DNA of 64,000 bases from Gemmatimonadetes bacterium 2013_60CM_65_52 (GCA_002215645.1 NGFI01000003.1:1-64000); one strand, 5' to 3'. Positions 9,168 to 19,671 are shown, numbered from the stretch's first letter. Numbers and translations are program-made. The notes: a model not told the origin generated them from the sequence alone.

Positions 9168-10603
9168 CGATACCGCCGAGCTCTGAGCTCGCGCAATCGG
9201 AAGCACAGGTCGAGGCGCATAGCGCGTCGCTGAAAAAGGAGCTCGGCGTCCGCGACCTCGCTCTCACGCAGATCCTGTTCATCGTCGGGCTCACCTGGAT
9301 CGGCGTCGCCGGAAAGCTCGGCCCGTCCCACGTCATCTTCTGGCTGCTCGCGCTGGTGCTGTTCTATCTGCCGTCAGCCGTCGTGGTGATCTACCTGAAT
9401 CGCCTGATGCCGCTCGAGGGCGGGCTGTATCAATGGGCGAAGCTGGGGTTCAATCAGACCGTCGGCTTTCTGCTCGCGTGGAATCTCTGGCTCTACGTCA
9501 TCGTGTTCACGTCGGAGATCGGCCTCCAGTGCTCGACGTATCTATCGTATGCGTTGGGGCCGAGCGCGGCGTGGATGACGACGAGCGCGTGGTTCGTGGC
9601 GCTGTCTTCCGCGGTGATCCTCTCGTTGATGGTGGTGGCATCGACGATCGGATTGTCCGTCGGCAAGTGGGTGCACAACACCGGCGGCGTCTTCATGCTC
9701 ATCATCTTCGGCGTGTTGATTCTTTTGCCGGTGTTCGGGCTGTTCACCGGTACGCTCCGCGAGTATCACCCGTTTCGCACGAGCATACCGAAGTTCTCGC
9801 TGTACAATCTGAACATCCTCGGCAAGCTGGGCTTCGGTGCGCTCGGCGGGTTCGAGTACATCGCCATTCTCGCGGGTGAGACTCGGGCGCCGGCGAAGTC
9901 CGTCGGCCGTTCGGTGGTCATCGCGGCGCCGATCATCGCACTGATGTTCGTCCTCGGCACCAGCACCGTGGTGGCGTACGTCCCCACGAAGGACATCGAT
10001 CTCATCGCGCCGTTGGCGCAGGTGCTGCGCGCCGGCTTTGGACCGTTCGGCATCGCGGGTCCGCTTGTCACCATCGCGATCCTGATGACGCTGTCCATGC
10101 GCGTCGCGCAAGCGAGTGTGAGCTTCACCGCCGTGACGCGGCTGCCGATGGTTGCCGGTTGGGACAGCATGCTTCCCGCGTGGTTCAGCCGACTGCACAG
10201 CAAGTACAAAACGCCGGTGAACTCGATTCTGCTCGTTGGCGCGTGCTCGTTCACGATCACGGTGTTGAGCAACGTGGGCGTCGGGCAGGCGGAGGCATTC
10301 CAGTTGTTGTTCAACGCGAGTGGAATATTCTACGCGCTGACGTACGTCGTGATGTTCGCGATTCCGATCTTCGGCCTGCGTGGCGTTTCGCCGCGGCCAC
10401 CGCGGTGGTTGCAAGCGGCGTCGATGTCGGGACTGCTCATGACGGTGCTGTACGTCGTGCTCTCGGTGTTTCCGATCATCAAGGTGGAAAGTGTGCTGAC
10501 GTTCGCGCTCAAGATCACGCTGGTGATCGTGGCGATGAATCTCGTGGGGATCGGGATTCTCGTGTCGGCGCGGCGACGGGCTGCACGTGGGGTCGCGCGC
10601 TGA
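9164..10603 (+). CDS. APC-superfamily amino-acid/amine permease
   Basis: The 479-residue protein starts at GTG 9164 (overlapping the preceding stop in GTGA) and has about 12 strongly hydrophobic segments. The first follows LGVRDLALTQILFIVGLTWIG, the usual APC entry. The GALGGFEYIAILAGET segment matches the unwound TM6-region signature that binds substrate. It is the last gene of the operon and most likely imports the compound that the four preceding enzymes degrade. Downstream the ATPase gene converges on it with 27 bases between. Confidence 0.88.
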   Translation: MTIPPSSELAQSEAQVEAHSASLKKELGVRDLALTQILFIVGLTWIGVAGKLGPSHVIFWLLALVLFYLPSAVVVIYLNRLMPLEGGLYQWAKLGFNQTVGFLLAWNLWLYVIVFTSEIGLQCSTYLSYALGPSAAWMTTSAWFVALSSAVILSLMVVASTIGLSVGKWVHNTGGVFMLIIFGVLILLPVFGLFTGTLREYHPFRTSIPKFSLYNLNILGKLGFGALGGFEYIAILAGETRAPAKSVGRSVVIAAPIIALMFVLGTSTVVAYVPTKDIDLIAPLAQVLRAGFGPFGIAGPLVTIAILMTLSMRVAQASVSFTAVTRLPMVAGWDSMLPAWFSRLHSKYKTPVNSILLVGACSFTITVLSNVGVGQAEAFQLLFNASGIFYALTYVVMFAIPIFGLRGVSPRPPRWLQAASMSGLLMTVLYVVLSVFPIIKVESVLTFALKITLVIVAMNLVGIGILVSARRRAARGVAR

Positions 10604-10630
10604 GGCCAACGTCGCGTTGGAGCGCACGAT

Positions 10631-11935
10631 TCATGGACCGAGCAATGCTGCTGGGACGACTGCCACTCCATCCCGCCGGCGATATGCGCGCGGTCCGGTC
10701 GTAACGATCATCATGTCGAGTAGATCGTCGCCGATCTGCTCTCTCAACCAGAGCAGGTGCTTCACGTCGTCGTCGTCCACCGTCGCGCTGAGCTTCACCT
10801 CGAGCGCGAGCACGCGGTGGTTCGGGCGTTCGACGATCAGGTCGATCTCCTGGCGCCCATCTCGTGTTCTAAGATGGCGTACCAGCGCTTCGGCAGACTG
10901 AGCGTATGCGCGTACGGAGAGCGTAACGAGGGATTCGAACAGGTTTCCGAAGAGTGTGCCGTCGCGGGGAACGCTCACCGCGCCAGTGTCACCGGTGAGC
11001 AACGCGTGGTCGTCGATGCCGAGCAAGCGCGCTGCGAGCGCCGGGTCTGCAAGGTGATGCTTCGGAGCTTGCGTCAAGCGGGCCAGGTGATTTCGAGAAG
11101 GAAGCCACCCAGGCACCTGATCGACAATCCAGAGTCGCTCCAGTACATCGCGATAGGTAAGCATGGTCAGTTTCGTCGGCGCATCGCCGTTTCCCTCGGT
11201 CGCAGCGTTCCGGATCTTCTCGAGGGATGTGGTCGTCGACGTCGCGGCGGCGTACGCCGCCATCCAGCGGCGCAGGGTCTCGGGGCGTCGGACCGGATGC
11301 CCCTGCTCGACGAAATCGCGATCGACGATCCGTCGCAGGTAGCCGTCCAACTGCGCGCGGAGCGCTCGACCCGTGAGACGTCGCACTCCCGGGAATCCTG
11401 ACCGCGCGATTTCGTGGGCGTAGTCCGCAAGGGTCACGGCAGTTTCGCCGCCCACATCGGGACGAGTCCCGTTGAGCAGCTTCCTTAGACTGACCGTGGG
11501 AGTGCCGAGATCGCGTTCGCTGAGCGCGAGCGGGCGCATCCGAACTGTGACGATTCGTGCGGCTCCGGAATGAGTTGGGGGCGCCGTGGGTGCCGCGGAA
11601 CCAGTGAGCAGAATCCGATTGGGACTCCGGTCGTCATCGACCGACCTGCGAACGGCATCCCAGACTTCCGGGACGTGTTGCCACTCATCGATGAGAATGG
11701 GCGGCGTGGCGGTCAGGAGTATCCTCGGATCCGCTGCAGCAATCTCTCGCTGAGTCGGGTCGTCGAGCCGAAAGACAGTGGCGGCCCGCCGTTGGGCCGT
11801 TGCAGTCTTTCCAGCTCCCTTTGGCCCCTCGATGGCCACGGCAGGTAGTTCCCGGAGCAATGCATCGAGTTCTGCGTCAACAACACGAGGGGTATATGCG
11901 GTCACGGGTCTACTGTGATGAGCCTGCTCTGCCAT
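10631..11935 (-). CDS. AAA ATPase with DUF4143 and PD-(D/E)xK-like C-terminal domain
   Basis: 434 residues. Walker A is GPKGAGKT (37-44), Walker B lies in PILIDEWQHVPEVWD, and sensor I is LLTGSAAPT. The middle is the DUF4143 region. The C-terminus shows the nuclease-fold pattern EIDLIVE...LALEVKLS, with Asp365, Glu379 and Lys381 in the PD-(D/E)xK arrangement. Members of this family are widespread, often isolated or horizontally acquired, and their biological role is poorly defined. The gene runs opposite to its neighbours, and its start faces a run of 23-bp iterons (11955-12069). It lies at the edge of an island of toxin-antitoxin genes. Whether the nuclease site is active is not known. Confidence 0.85.
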   Translation of the reverse strand: MAEQAHHSRPVTAYTPRVVDAELDALLRELPAVAIEGPKGAGKTATAQRRAATVFRLDDPTQREIAAADPRILLTATPPILIDEWQHVPEVWDAVRRSVDDDRSPNRILLTGSAAPTAPPTHSGAARIVTVRMRPLALSERDLGTPTVSLRKLLNGTRPDVGGETAVTLADYAHEIARSGFPGVRRLTGRALRAQLDGYLRRIVDRDFVEQGHPVRRPETLRRWMAAYAAATSTTTSLEKIRNAATEGNGDAPTKLTMLTYRDVLERLWIVDQVPGWLPSRNHLARLTQAPKHHLADPALAARLLGIDDHALLTGDTGAVSVPRDGTLFGNLFESLVTLSVRAYAQSAEALVRHLRTRDGRQEIDLIVERPNHRVLALEVKLSATVDDDDVKHLLWLREQIGDDLLDMMIVTTGPRAYRRRDGVAVVPAALLGP

Positions 11936-11954
11936 GGGCAGCGATGGAAGAAAA

Positions 11955-12069
11955 TCATACCATTTGCCCGGAATCTAGTATACCATTTGACCGGCGTCAA
12001 CGAGACCATTTGCCCACGATATAGCATACCAATTGACCGCTATCTACTATACCATTTGACCGAACGCCC
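11955..12069. repeat. Five 23-bp tandem units (iterons) upstream of the DUF4143 gene
   Basis: The 12-mer ACCATTTGACCG and close variants (ACCATTTGCCCG, ACCATTTGCCCA, ACCAATTGACCG) start at 11959, 11982, 12005, 12028 and 12051. The spacing is exactly 23 bases each time, while the 11 bases between cores vary. A-C alternation at the ninth position is the main difference. The array fills the gap between the divergent ATPase and PQQ-dehydrogenase genes. The constant period of about two helical turns suggests cooperative binding of a protein to one DNA face, i.e. an operator. Confidence 0.8.
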
Positions 12070-12134
12070 TTCTCAATGGTCTTGGAAGGGGCGCGCCTCG
12101 CCTCCCTCCGGTCGAAGGCTCATACTTGCCACCC

Positions 12135-14198
<2,064 letters not shown>

Positions 14199-14215
14199 TA
14201 GTCCGCGCCTTCGTT

Positions 14216-14461
14216 CTAGCGCAGTGCGCGCATCTCGGTCCCGATCGAAGAACTTGGGAACGCATCGCCGTGCAGGTTCTGAGGCGTCACTTGCCGCAGG
14301 AGCTGATCGAGACTTCGCTCCTCTACCAATTCCACCACGAGGCGGCCGTCCTCGATCCGAAGGTCGACCGATGTGCCATCGTCGAGATGTGCGTCTTCCG
14401 CGAGCGAGCGCGGAATACGAAGCCCGAGGCTGTTTCCCCACTTGCTGACGGTGACGATCAT
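14216..14461 (-). CDS. MazE/AbrB-type antitoxin-like DNA-binding protein (orphan)
   Basis: ATG 14461 starts the canonical swapped-hairpin motif MIVTVSKWGNSLGLRIPRSL, so I reject the longer upstream frame; 81 residues. The second half (DGTSVDLRIEDGRLVVEL) completes the AbrB/MazE/SpoVT domain, followed by an acidic tail that in MazE would bind the toxin. A mazF gene would be expected directly downstream on the - strand, but the PQQ dehydrogenase occupies that position on the other strand. This is therefore an orphan antitoxin or a stand-alone regulator. Confidence 0.8.
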   Translation of the reverse strand: MIVTVSKWGNSLGLRIPRSLAEDAHLDDGTSVDLRIEDGRLVVELVEERSLDQLLRQVTPQNLHGDAFPSSSIGTEMRALR

Positions 14462-14568
14462 GTAAAGCTCCGAGTCGGCAACTTCCAGAATGGTAGTCAT
14501 TGCAAACCGCTCGGAAGCCCTTCCGGGCAGGACCGTCAACTCCTCACCCACGCCAATATATATCGGTT

Positions 14569-14799
14569 ATGTCCATGTCGATTACGCTTCGCAGGATCGG
14601 GCGCTCGGTCGGTGCAACATTTCCGAAAGAAGTGACTGACGCCTTGAAGGTGGGGCCGGGCGACAAGCTCACCGTAGTGCGCACTGCCGAAGGCATCCTT
14701 CTCACGCCGTACGATCCGACGTTCGAGCAGAGCATGCGCGCGTTCGAAGCGGTGAACGCCCAATACCGGAATGCGCTGCGCCAGTTGTCCCAGAAGTAG
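14569..14799 (+). CDS. AbrB-family addiction-module antidote-like protein (orphan)
   Basis: A 76-residue protein with one SpoVT/AbrB domain (ITLRRIGRSVGATFPKEV, then VGPGDKLTVV) and a helical tail. ATG 14569 and ATG 14575 are both plausible starts. It is divergent from the MazE-like gene 107 bases away. In related modules a Doc/Fic-type toxin follows; here the next 60 bases are non-coding and then vapC lies on the other strand, so no partner toxin is present. The TATATATCGGTTATG sequence just before the start is AT-rich against the background and may hold the promoter. Confidence 0.75.
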   Translation: MSMSITLRRIGRSVGATFPKEVTDALKVGPGDKLTVVRTAEGILLTPYDPTFEQSMRAFEAVNAQYRNALRQLSQK

Positions 14800-14859
14800 G
14801 CCGAAAGGCTGTTCCGCGATACATCGCCCAGCCAAACTGTAATCGGAAAGCGCGAGTAT

Positions 14860-15213
14860 TCAGACTCCCAGCTCCGACGCAATCGTGGCCAAGCGGCGGT
14901 CGTGGGTCCATAGACGTGTTGCGCCCGTCAGCACTACCGAAGCAAGAAGGTGCGCGTCGATCAGACCAATGCCGCGACCCATGAGCCGGCGCTGCTCGAT
15001 GAACTCGAGAACTTCGGAGTTGCTGGCCTGAATCACAGCGGGCAGTTCGTTCAGCAACTGTAGTATCTCCGTTCGCTTGCGAAAGTTTCCACAGGCGAGC
15101 TCACCGAGGATGAACGGATGCGTCGCCACGCGACCAGCTTCCAATTCGGTCCTCAGCCGATCGTCCCCATGGCGGAGATGCTCGGTCCACACTGAAGTAT
15201 CGGCGAGGACCAT
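14860..15213 (-). CDS. vapC: VapC toxin, PIN-domain ribonuclease
   Basis: A complete 117-residue PIN domain. The acidic metal-binding residues are recognisable: Asp5 in VLADTSVW, Glu in LGELACG, Asp in GIGLIDAHLLAS and Asp in LWTHDRRL. VapC toxins cleave tRNA or rRNA when freed from VapB. The start codon overlaps the stop of the antitoxin gene (TAATG), the normal coupled arrangement. All residues of the active site are kept, so the toxin should be functional. Confidence 0.92.
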   Translation of the reverse strand: MVLADTSVWTEHLRHGDDRLRTELEAGRVATHPFILGELACGNFRKRTEILQLLNELPAVIQASNSEVLEFIEQRRLMGRGIGLIDAHLLASVVLTGATRLWTHDRRLATIASELGV

Positions 15214-15434
15214 TATTGGGTGCTGCGGCGCCGGGGAACTGGCACGGCCCGCGGCTCGGAGCCGCCGAGTTTTGCCAGACGTCTGGCACTCTCGCGCGCG
15301 ATGAGGGCTCGGAGTCCCTCGTGAATGAGCGCGGTCCGCTCGCCGATGCCAGTGAGCCGCCCAGCCTCGGCCAGGAGCGAGTCATCGATATTCAGTGTCG
15401 TGCGCACGGTCGGCCGATCCAGGAGAGTATGCAT
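15213..15434 (-). CDS. vapB: VapB antitoxin
   Basis: 73 residues, beginning with the ribbon-helix-helix strand VRTTLNIDDSLLAEA that is typical of the VapB group paired with this PIN subfamily. The C-terminal half is basic and Pro/Arg-rich (EPRAVPVPRRR) and would wrap around VapC. It is the promoter-proximal gene of the vapBC operon and should autoregulate it. The 71-base gap to the downstream end of the M20 gene is AT-rich around ATGAAACATACATCATCTGA and is the likely promoter/operator. Confidence 0.9.
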   Translation of the reverse strand: MHTLLDRPTVRTTLNIDDSLLAEAGRLTGIGERTALIHEGLRALIARESARRLAKLGGSEPRAVPVPRRRSTQ

Positions 15435-15505
15435 GAAACATACATCATCTGATGCTCAGATCAATGCATCATCCCTTTCCTGCAGGCCGAATCCAACGAC
15501 CGCAT

Positions 15506-16933
15506 TCACTCCGGGTCCGGCACCTTCGGCGTCGTGTAGGTCTTCCGGAGAGCAGCCTGGTACTCGCCGAACAGCGCCTTGATCCCCTCGAACTCCTTCT
15601 TCACCGCCGCGCGATATTCCGGATGCGTCGCGAAGTCGAACAGCAGCGCGCTCATCGCCATCGCGTCGGCCGTGAATCCCTTGTGCCCCACCTCGGCCAA
15701 GGCGTCGGTCTCCATCTCGTACGTGTGGTACGGGGCGAACGACGTCTGTGCGTCGAAGTCGAGACCCGGAATCACGCTCGAGACGCTGCCCGTCTCCTCG
15801 TAGCCCATCGGCTTGCCGGGCTCGGGAATGACGTTCGTCGCGCCGTACTTCTTCAGGTACGCGAAGCCCAGCTCGCCGAGTGTGGCGACGGAGATTCCGT
15901 CGCGCGCCTTGCCGTAGTGATCGATCTTCACCTTGGTGCCGGTGCCCAGCGCGGCGGCGCGGGCGGCGTCGTCGACCATCCCGGTGAGCTGCTCCAGATA
16001 CACGACGTCCGGATATCGAATGTAGAAGTCGGCCACGGTGCGATCGGGAACGACGTTCGGCGCGGTGCCGCCTTCCATGATCACGCCCTGCACGCGTGAC
16101 TCGGGGCGAATGTTGCTGCGGATGCCGTCGATGTTGTCGAAGAGGTGAATGACGGCGGTGAGGGCATTGCGGCCCGCCCACGCGGTGAGCTGGTGCGCCG
16201 GCGCGCCGCTGAAGGTGTACTTCGTTCCGTTGATGTTCATGCAGCAGGTGCCGAATCCGGGCTGCGGACGCGTGGTGGCCGGGCTGCTGTGACTGCGCAC
16301 GAGAATGTCGGCGCCATTGAAGACGCCCGCCTCGAACATGTCCGTCTTCGCGTTTGGAGGCATCATCTCTTCGCCCGGCGTCCCGTAGACGATGACGCTC
16401 CCGGGCAGCTTGTTCTTCGAGAGATATTCCGCCATCGCCACGGCGGCCGCGATGCCGATTGGCCCTTGCGTGCTGTGCTGATCGCCGTGAAACGCGCCCT
16501 TGGTGCCGCGCAGTGCGTCATACTCGAGAATGACGCCGAGGGTGGGGGTGCCGTTGTTTTTCCTGTATCGTGCGACGAACGCGGTGGGGAGCTTCGCGAC
16601 ACCCATCTCGACGTCGAAGTCATGCGCCTTGAGATAGTCGGTGAGCTTCTTGATGGACTTGTACTCGACGAAACCAACTTCCGGATTCTTCGTGATGTCG
16701 TCGCCGAGCGCGATGAGCTCCTTGTCCATGAGCTCCTTGGCGCGAGCGACCACGGCTTCGCGCGCGGGGTTCGGCGCGGTGAGCTTCGTGACGATCGACG
16801 GGACGTCGATGGACTGCTCGAGCGCGGCCATCTTCTTGAGGACGTCGCGAGCGGCTTCACGCTCGGTGGGAGTTTCCTGCGCTGTGAGAGGTGCAGCGAG
16901 AAGCGTGAGAGCGAGGAGGGCACCAATGCGCAT
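15506..16933 (-). CDS. Secreted M20-family amidohydrolase
   Basis: The open frame runs up to 17755, but ATG 16933 starts a signal peptide (MRIGALLALTLLAAPLTAQ), so I place the start there; 475 residues. The order of motifs fits the M20D group of AbgB/amidohydrolase type: FHGDQHSTQG for the metal site, TPGEEMM with the catalytic Glu, RSHSSP, and a dimerisation domain starting FSGAPAHQLTAWAGRNAL. A CC pair (GTCCMN) lies near the metal site. Such enzymes cleave N-acyl or p-aminobenzoyl-glutamate amides; export suggests extracellular peptide or amide scavenging. It stands alone on the - strand. Confidence 0.87.
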   Translation of the reverse strand: MRIGALLALTLLAAPLTAQETPTEREAARDVLKKMAALEQSIDVPSIVTKLTAPNPAREAVVARAKELMDKELIALGDDITKNPEVGFVEYKSIKKLTDYLKAHDFDVEMGVAKLPTAFVARYRKNNGTPTLGVILEYDALRGTKGAFHGDQHSTQGPIGIAAAVAMAEYLSKNKLPGSVIVYGTPGEEMMPPNAKTDMFEAGVFNGADILVRSHSSPATTRPQPGFGTCCMNINGTKYTFSGAPAHQLTAWAGRNALTAVIHLFDNIDGIRSNIRPESRVQGVIMEGGTAPNVVPDRTVADFYIRYPDVVYLEQLTGMVDDAARAAALGTGTKVKIDHYGKARDGISVATLGELGFAYLKKYGATNVIPEPGKPMGYEETGSVSSVIPGLDFDAQTSFAPYHTYEMETDALAEVGHKGFTADAMAMSALLFDFATHPEYRAAVKKEFEGIKALFGEYQAALRKTYTTPKVPDPE

Positions 16934-16996
16934 ATTCAGGCCGGCCGGGTGAATGTCGAGAAAACAGAATGCACAGACGAGGCAGAAATTACATGA

Positions 16997-17098
16997 AGTG
17001 CGATTGGCCCGCGACGGTGGCTGTCGCTTGGCGTCACGTATGACAACACCAATGCGCTGCTCTTCCGTCCCGGGCTGACGTTCGAGAGTCCGTTCTGA
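16997..17098 (+). pseudogene. Remnant of the C-terminus of an outer-membrane beta-barrel protein
   Basis: A 33-codon open stretch bounded by TGA on both sides reads GPRRWLSLGVTYDNTNALL, then FRPGLTFESPF and stop. Alternating hydrophobic residues, GLTFESPF and a terminal Phe are typical of the last two strands of a porin-like barrel recognised by the BAM complex. Nothing upstream in the frame continues the homology. I read it as the 3' stub of a deleted gene. The inference rests on pattern only. Confidence 0.45.
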
Positions 17099-17162
17099 CC
17101 AAGGTGGCAAGGGACATTCCCTGATGGACACCGGGCCGGCGCGACATGTATCATTCCCGACC

Positions 17163-17543
17163 ATGCGCGGATCGCTCTGGCATAGGCTCTCCTCGGCCGT
17201 CTGCGGTCTCTGGCTCGTCACGGCCCTCACCGAGCCGTCGGCGCTGCATTCGTGCCCGCTGCATGGCTCGCATGGCAACGCGCACAACCATGCAGCCGCC
17301 CCACCGAGCCATGGCGGAGCGCACTCGCACACGGGGCACGACAAGGCCGAACAGTGCACCTGCATCGGCGCATGCTGCTGCGTCGTCGCCGTCGCGACCG
17401 TTCCCAGTGCTGCGCACGTCCTGACCTTCGTTGCCGTCGTACGGCCGACGAACCCCCTTGTGCCGACGGCGAGCGAACATCGCCCCACGGCTCCAGAGTA
17501 CGCCCGCCCGCCGACCATCGGTCCTCCGCAGTCCACAGTCTGA
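17163..17543 (+). CDS. Small secreted Cys/His-rich protein, probable metal handling
   Basis: ATG 17163 starts a signal-peptide-like segment (MRGSLWHRLSSAVCGLWLV); an in-frame ATG at 17124 would only add a polar extension. The 126-residue product has a His-rich stretch of about 30 residues (SHGNAHNHAA, SHGGAHSHTGHD) and then a cysteine cluster CTCIGACCC. The C-terminal third is Pro-rich. The layout recalls short membrane-anchored proteins (DUF2946-like) that accompany copper-responsive TonB receptors. The TonB receptor starts 87 bases downstream on the same strand, supporting a joint role in copper or other soft-metal traffic. There is no firm family match. Confidence 0.6.
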   Translation: MRGSLWHRLSSAVCGLWLVTALTEPSALHSCPLHGSHGNAHNHAAAPPSHGGAHSHTGHDKAEQCTCIGACCCVVAVATVPSAAHVLTFVAVVRPTNPLVPTASEHRPTAPEYARPPTIGPPQSTV

Positions 17544-17630
17544 CGACTCCTGCGCGGCTCCCTCGAGGAGCATCGCGCTCTGGCGCGCACTCCGCGGCGC
17601 CAGCCCGACCGTCTTTCTGTGTGACCACAC

Positions 17631-19664
17631 GTGCCCTCACGACAAGCATTTCTCCGGTGCGTACCACGCGCCGGATTTCTCGCCCTCCTTCCACTCGCGC
17701 TCTCGGCACAGGATCGGCCAGCGCGCTCTGATTCTCTCACGCGGCGTGACTCCATTGCACGTCTTCGCGCGGTAACCGTCGTCGCGACACCGGCCGAACG
17801 TGCTCAACCCGTGGGCGCGGTACACGTCGATGCGGCGACCATCCGTGTAACGCCTTCGAGCTCTCCCTGGGATCTGCTCCGGCAAGCGGCCGGCGTCGAA
17901 GTGCACGAGCAGGGACAGGGTCCCGGATTCGCATCCGACGCGTCGCTCCGCGGATTCAGCTCGGATCATTCGACGGACATGGCAACGTGGGTGGATGGCG
18001 TTCCGTTAAACGAACCTGTGAACGGCCATGCGGAGGGATACAACGATCTGTCGGTGATCTTTCCGGGCGGCGTGCAGGACATCGACGTCCTTCATGGGCC
18101 CACCAGCGCGCTCTTCGGAAACTTCGCGCTCGCCGGTGTGCTGAACGTCCGCACGCTCGAGCGAATGCGCGGCACGGACGCCACAGTTTCTAGCGGAAGC
18201 TTCGGGCGCGCCGAGGCGATGGTGCTGACCGGCTTCGACCATGGCAGCGACGGTGGCGGCGTGCTCGGCGTCCGATACCAGCGCGAGAACGGTTTTCGTC
18301 CCAACGCGGGGTACGACCAGACGCAGGGACACGCACGTCTCGTGCACGCTGTCTCGCCGGGTGTCACTCTCGACGGCGGCGTGGAGCTGTACGGTGGAAA
18401 CTGGAATTCTCCCAGCTTCCTCAGCGAGGAGGAGTTCGTCCGCCATCAATATGATATTGTTTCTAACCCTACAGACGGGGGCTACAAGCGCCGCGCACAG
18501 GAGCGACTCAGCCTCCGTGTGCTCGCCGGTGACCTTGTATGGCGCACGACCGCGTATGCGACACAGAGCCGTTGGCAGCTTTTTCTGACGATTCCTCCTG
18601 CCGGCGGAAAATTCGAGGGCTCTGGGAGCCAGAGCGAGGAGGAAGACTCTCGCACCGGCTATGGTGCGACGACCGCGTTGACGCGGCCGTTCAGTCGAGG
18701 CGATTTTACCGTGGGCGCCGAAACGCGATGGGACCGGTCGAGCTATGAGAATTATTTCACGACCACCCGCACCCGTGATTCAGCCGCCGCCGTTGTAGTC
18801 GGACGACAACTGTCGGGCGCGCTGTTCCTGCAATCGCACGTTGACGTAAGCGACCGCTGGCGCGTGGACGCGGGACTCCGCTACGATGCGTTGGCTACAC
18901 GCTCCGCTCCGGACAGCGGCGCGGTGATCAACGCCACGCACGGCGTGCTGTCCCCAAAACTCGGCTCACTGGTTCGCGTGACGCCGGACCTCGGCATCTA
19001 TGCAAACGTTTCGCGCGGATTCCGTTCGGCGAACGGTGTCATCAGTGACCCAACGTTGGTGCCGATCACCAGTTGGGCGTACGAGACAGGTCTCAAGTTC
19101 GATCATGAAGGTGCGAACGCGTCGGTGGCGCTGTTTCGCATGGACGTCAGCAACGAGCAGACATTCAATCCGGTGACGCTCGCTTCGACGAGCGGCGGCG
19201 CGAGCCGACGACAGGGCGTGGAGCTCGACTGGCGTATTCCCGTCGCCGCGTTTCTCACGACGTCCGGAACCTGGACGTTCAACGACGCGCGGTATCGCAG
19301 TCTCGTCGCAGTGTCATCGGAAGGGACGGGTGATCCGGTGGTCCTCGACGGGCTTCGCGTCTATAACTCGTCGAAGTACATCGGCTCGGCCGCGTTGGAC
19401 CTCGTGCCCGGTGCGCGGTCGATGCGGTTTCGCGTGAGCGGAAACTGGACGGGTCCCTATAGTCCCTTCGACGAGCCGGGTGTGGTCGTGGGAGGCTATG
19501 GATTGTTGCACGCGTCGGCATCGGCGCCGGTCGATCGATTCGACATTGAAGTTGGGTTACGCGACGTGTTGGATCGCGCGTACCCTGAGTTGATTGCAGG
19601 CCATATCGTCTCGCCCGGCCAGCCGCGCACGGTGTACCTGTCGGTGCGGGCACACATTGACTAA
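17631..19664 (+). CDS. TonB-dependent outer-membrane receptor
   Basis: 677 residues from GTG 17631, with a signal peptide (FLALLPLALSAQ). The plug domain starts at AVTVVATPAERAQPVGAVHV and includes the conserved VDGVPLNEPVNGHAEGYNDL and VLHGPTSALFGNFALAGVLN segments. The remainder is an alternating beta-barrel with TYDxx-like and YANVSRGFRSAN signatures; the last strand ends YLSVRAHID rather than in Phe/Trp. There is no N-terminal signalling domain, so it is a transporter rather than a transducer. The Cys/His-rich gene just upstream suggests a metal chelate as substrate. The dispersed repeat and a strong hairpin follow its stop codon. Confidence 0.9.
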   Translation: MPSRQAFLRCVPRAGFLALLPLALSAQDRPARSDSLTRRDSIARLRAVTVVATPAERAQPVGAVHVDAATIRVTPSSSPWDLLRQAAGVEVHEQGQGPGFASDASLRGFSSDHSTDMATWVDGVPLNEPVNGHAEGYNDLSVIFPGGVQDIDVLHGPTSALFGNFALAGVLNVRTLERMRGTDATVSSGSFGRAEAMVLTGFDHGSDGGGVLGVRYQRENGFRPNAGYDQTQGHARLVHAVSPGVTLDGGVELYGGNWNSPSFLSEEEFVRHQYDIVSNPTDGGYKRRAQERLSLRVLAGDLVWRTTAYATQSRWQLFLTIPPAGGKFEGSGSQSEEEDSRTGYGATTALTRPFSRGDFTVGAETRWDRSSYENYFTTTRTRDSAAAVVVGRQLSGALFLQSHVDVSDRWRVDAGLRYDALATRSAPDSGAVINATHGVLSPKLGSLVRVTPDLGIYANVSRGFRSANGVISDPTLVPITSWAYETGLKFDHEGANASVALFRMDVSNEQTFNPVTLASTSGGASRRQGVELDWRIPVAAFLTTSGTWTFNDARYRSLVAVSSEGTGDPVVLDGLRVYNSSKYIGSAALDLVPGARSMRFRVSGNWTGPYSPFDEPGVVVGGYGLLHASASAPVDRFDIEVGLRDVLDRAYPELIAGHIVSPGQPRTVYLSVRAHID

Positions 19665-19671
19665 AGCACTG

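Noticed and set aside
11955-12069. CRISPR-like array
   Set aside because: The 23-bp units have only a 12-base conserved core and no spacers of constant length with unique sequence; no cas genes nearby. Better described as iterons.
14216-14461. MazEF operon
   Set aside because: Only the MazE-like half exists; the expected mazF position is occupied by the convergent PQQ dehydrogenase gene.
15506-17755. 749-residue M20 protein using the full open frame
   Set aside because: The signal peptide at 16933 defines the true start; the upstream part is low-complexity Arg-rich sequence antisense to the Cys/His-rich gene.
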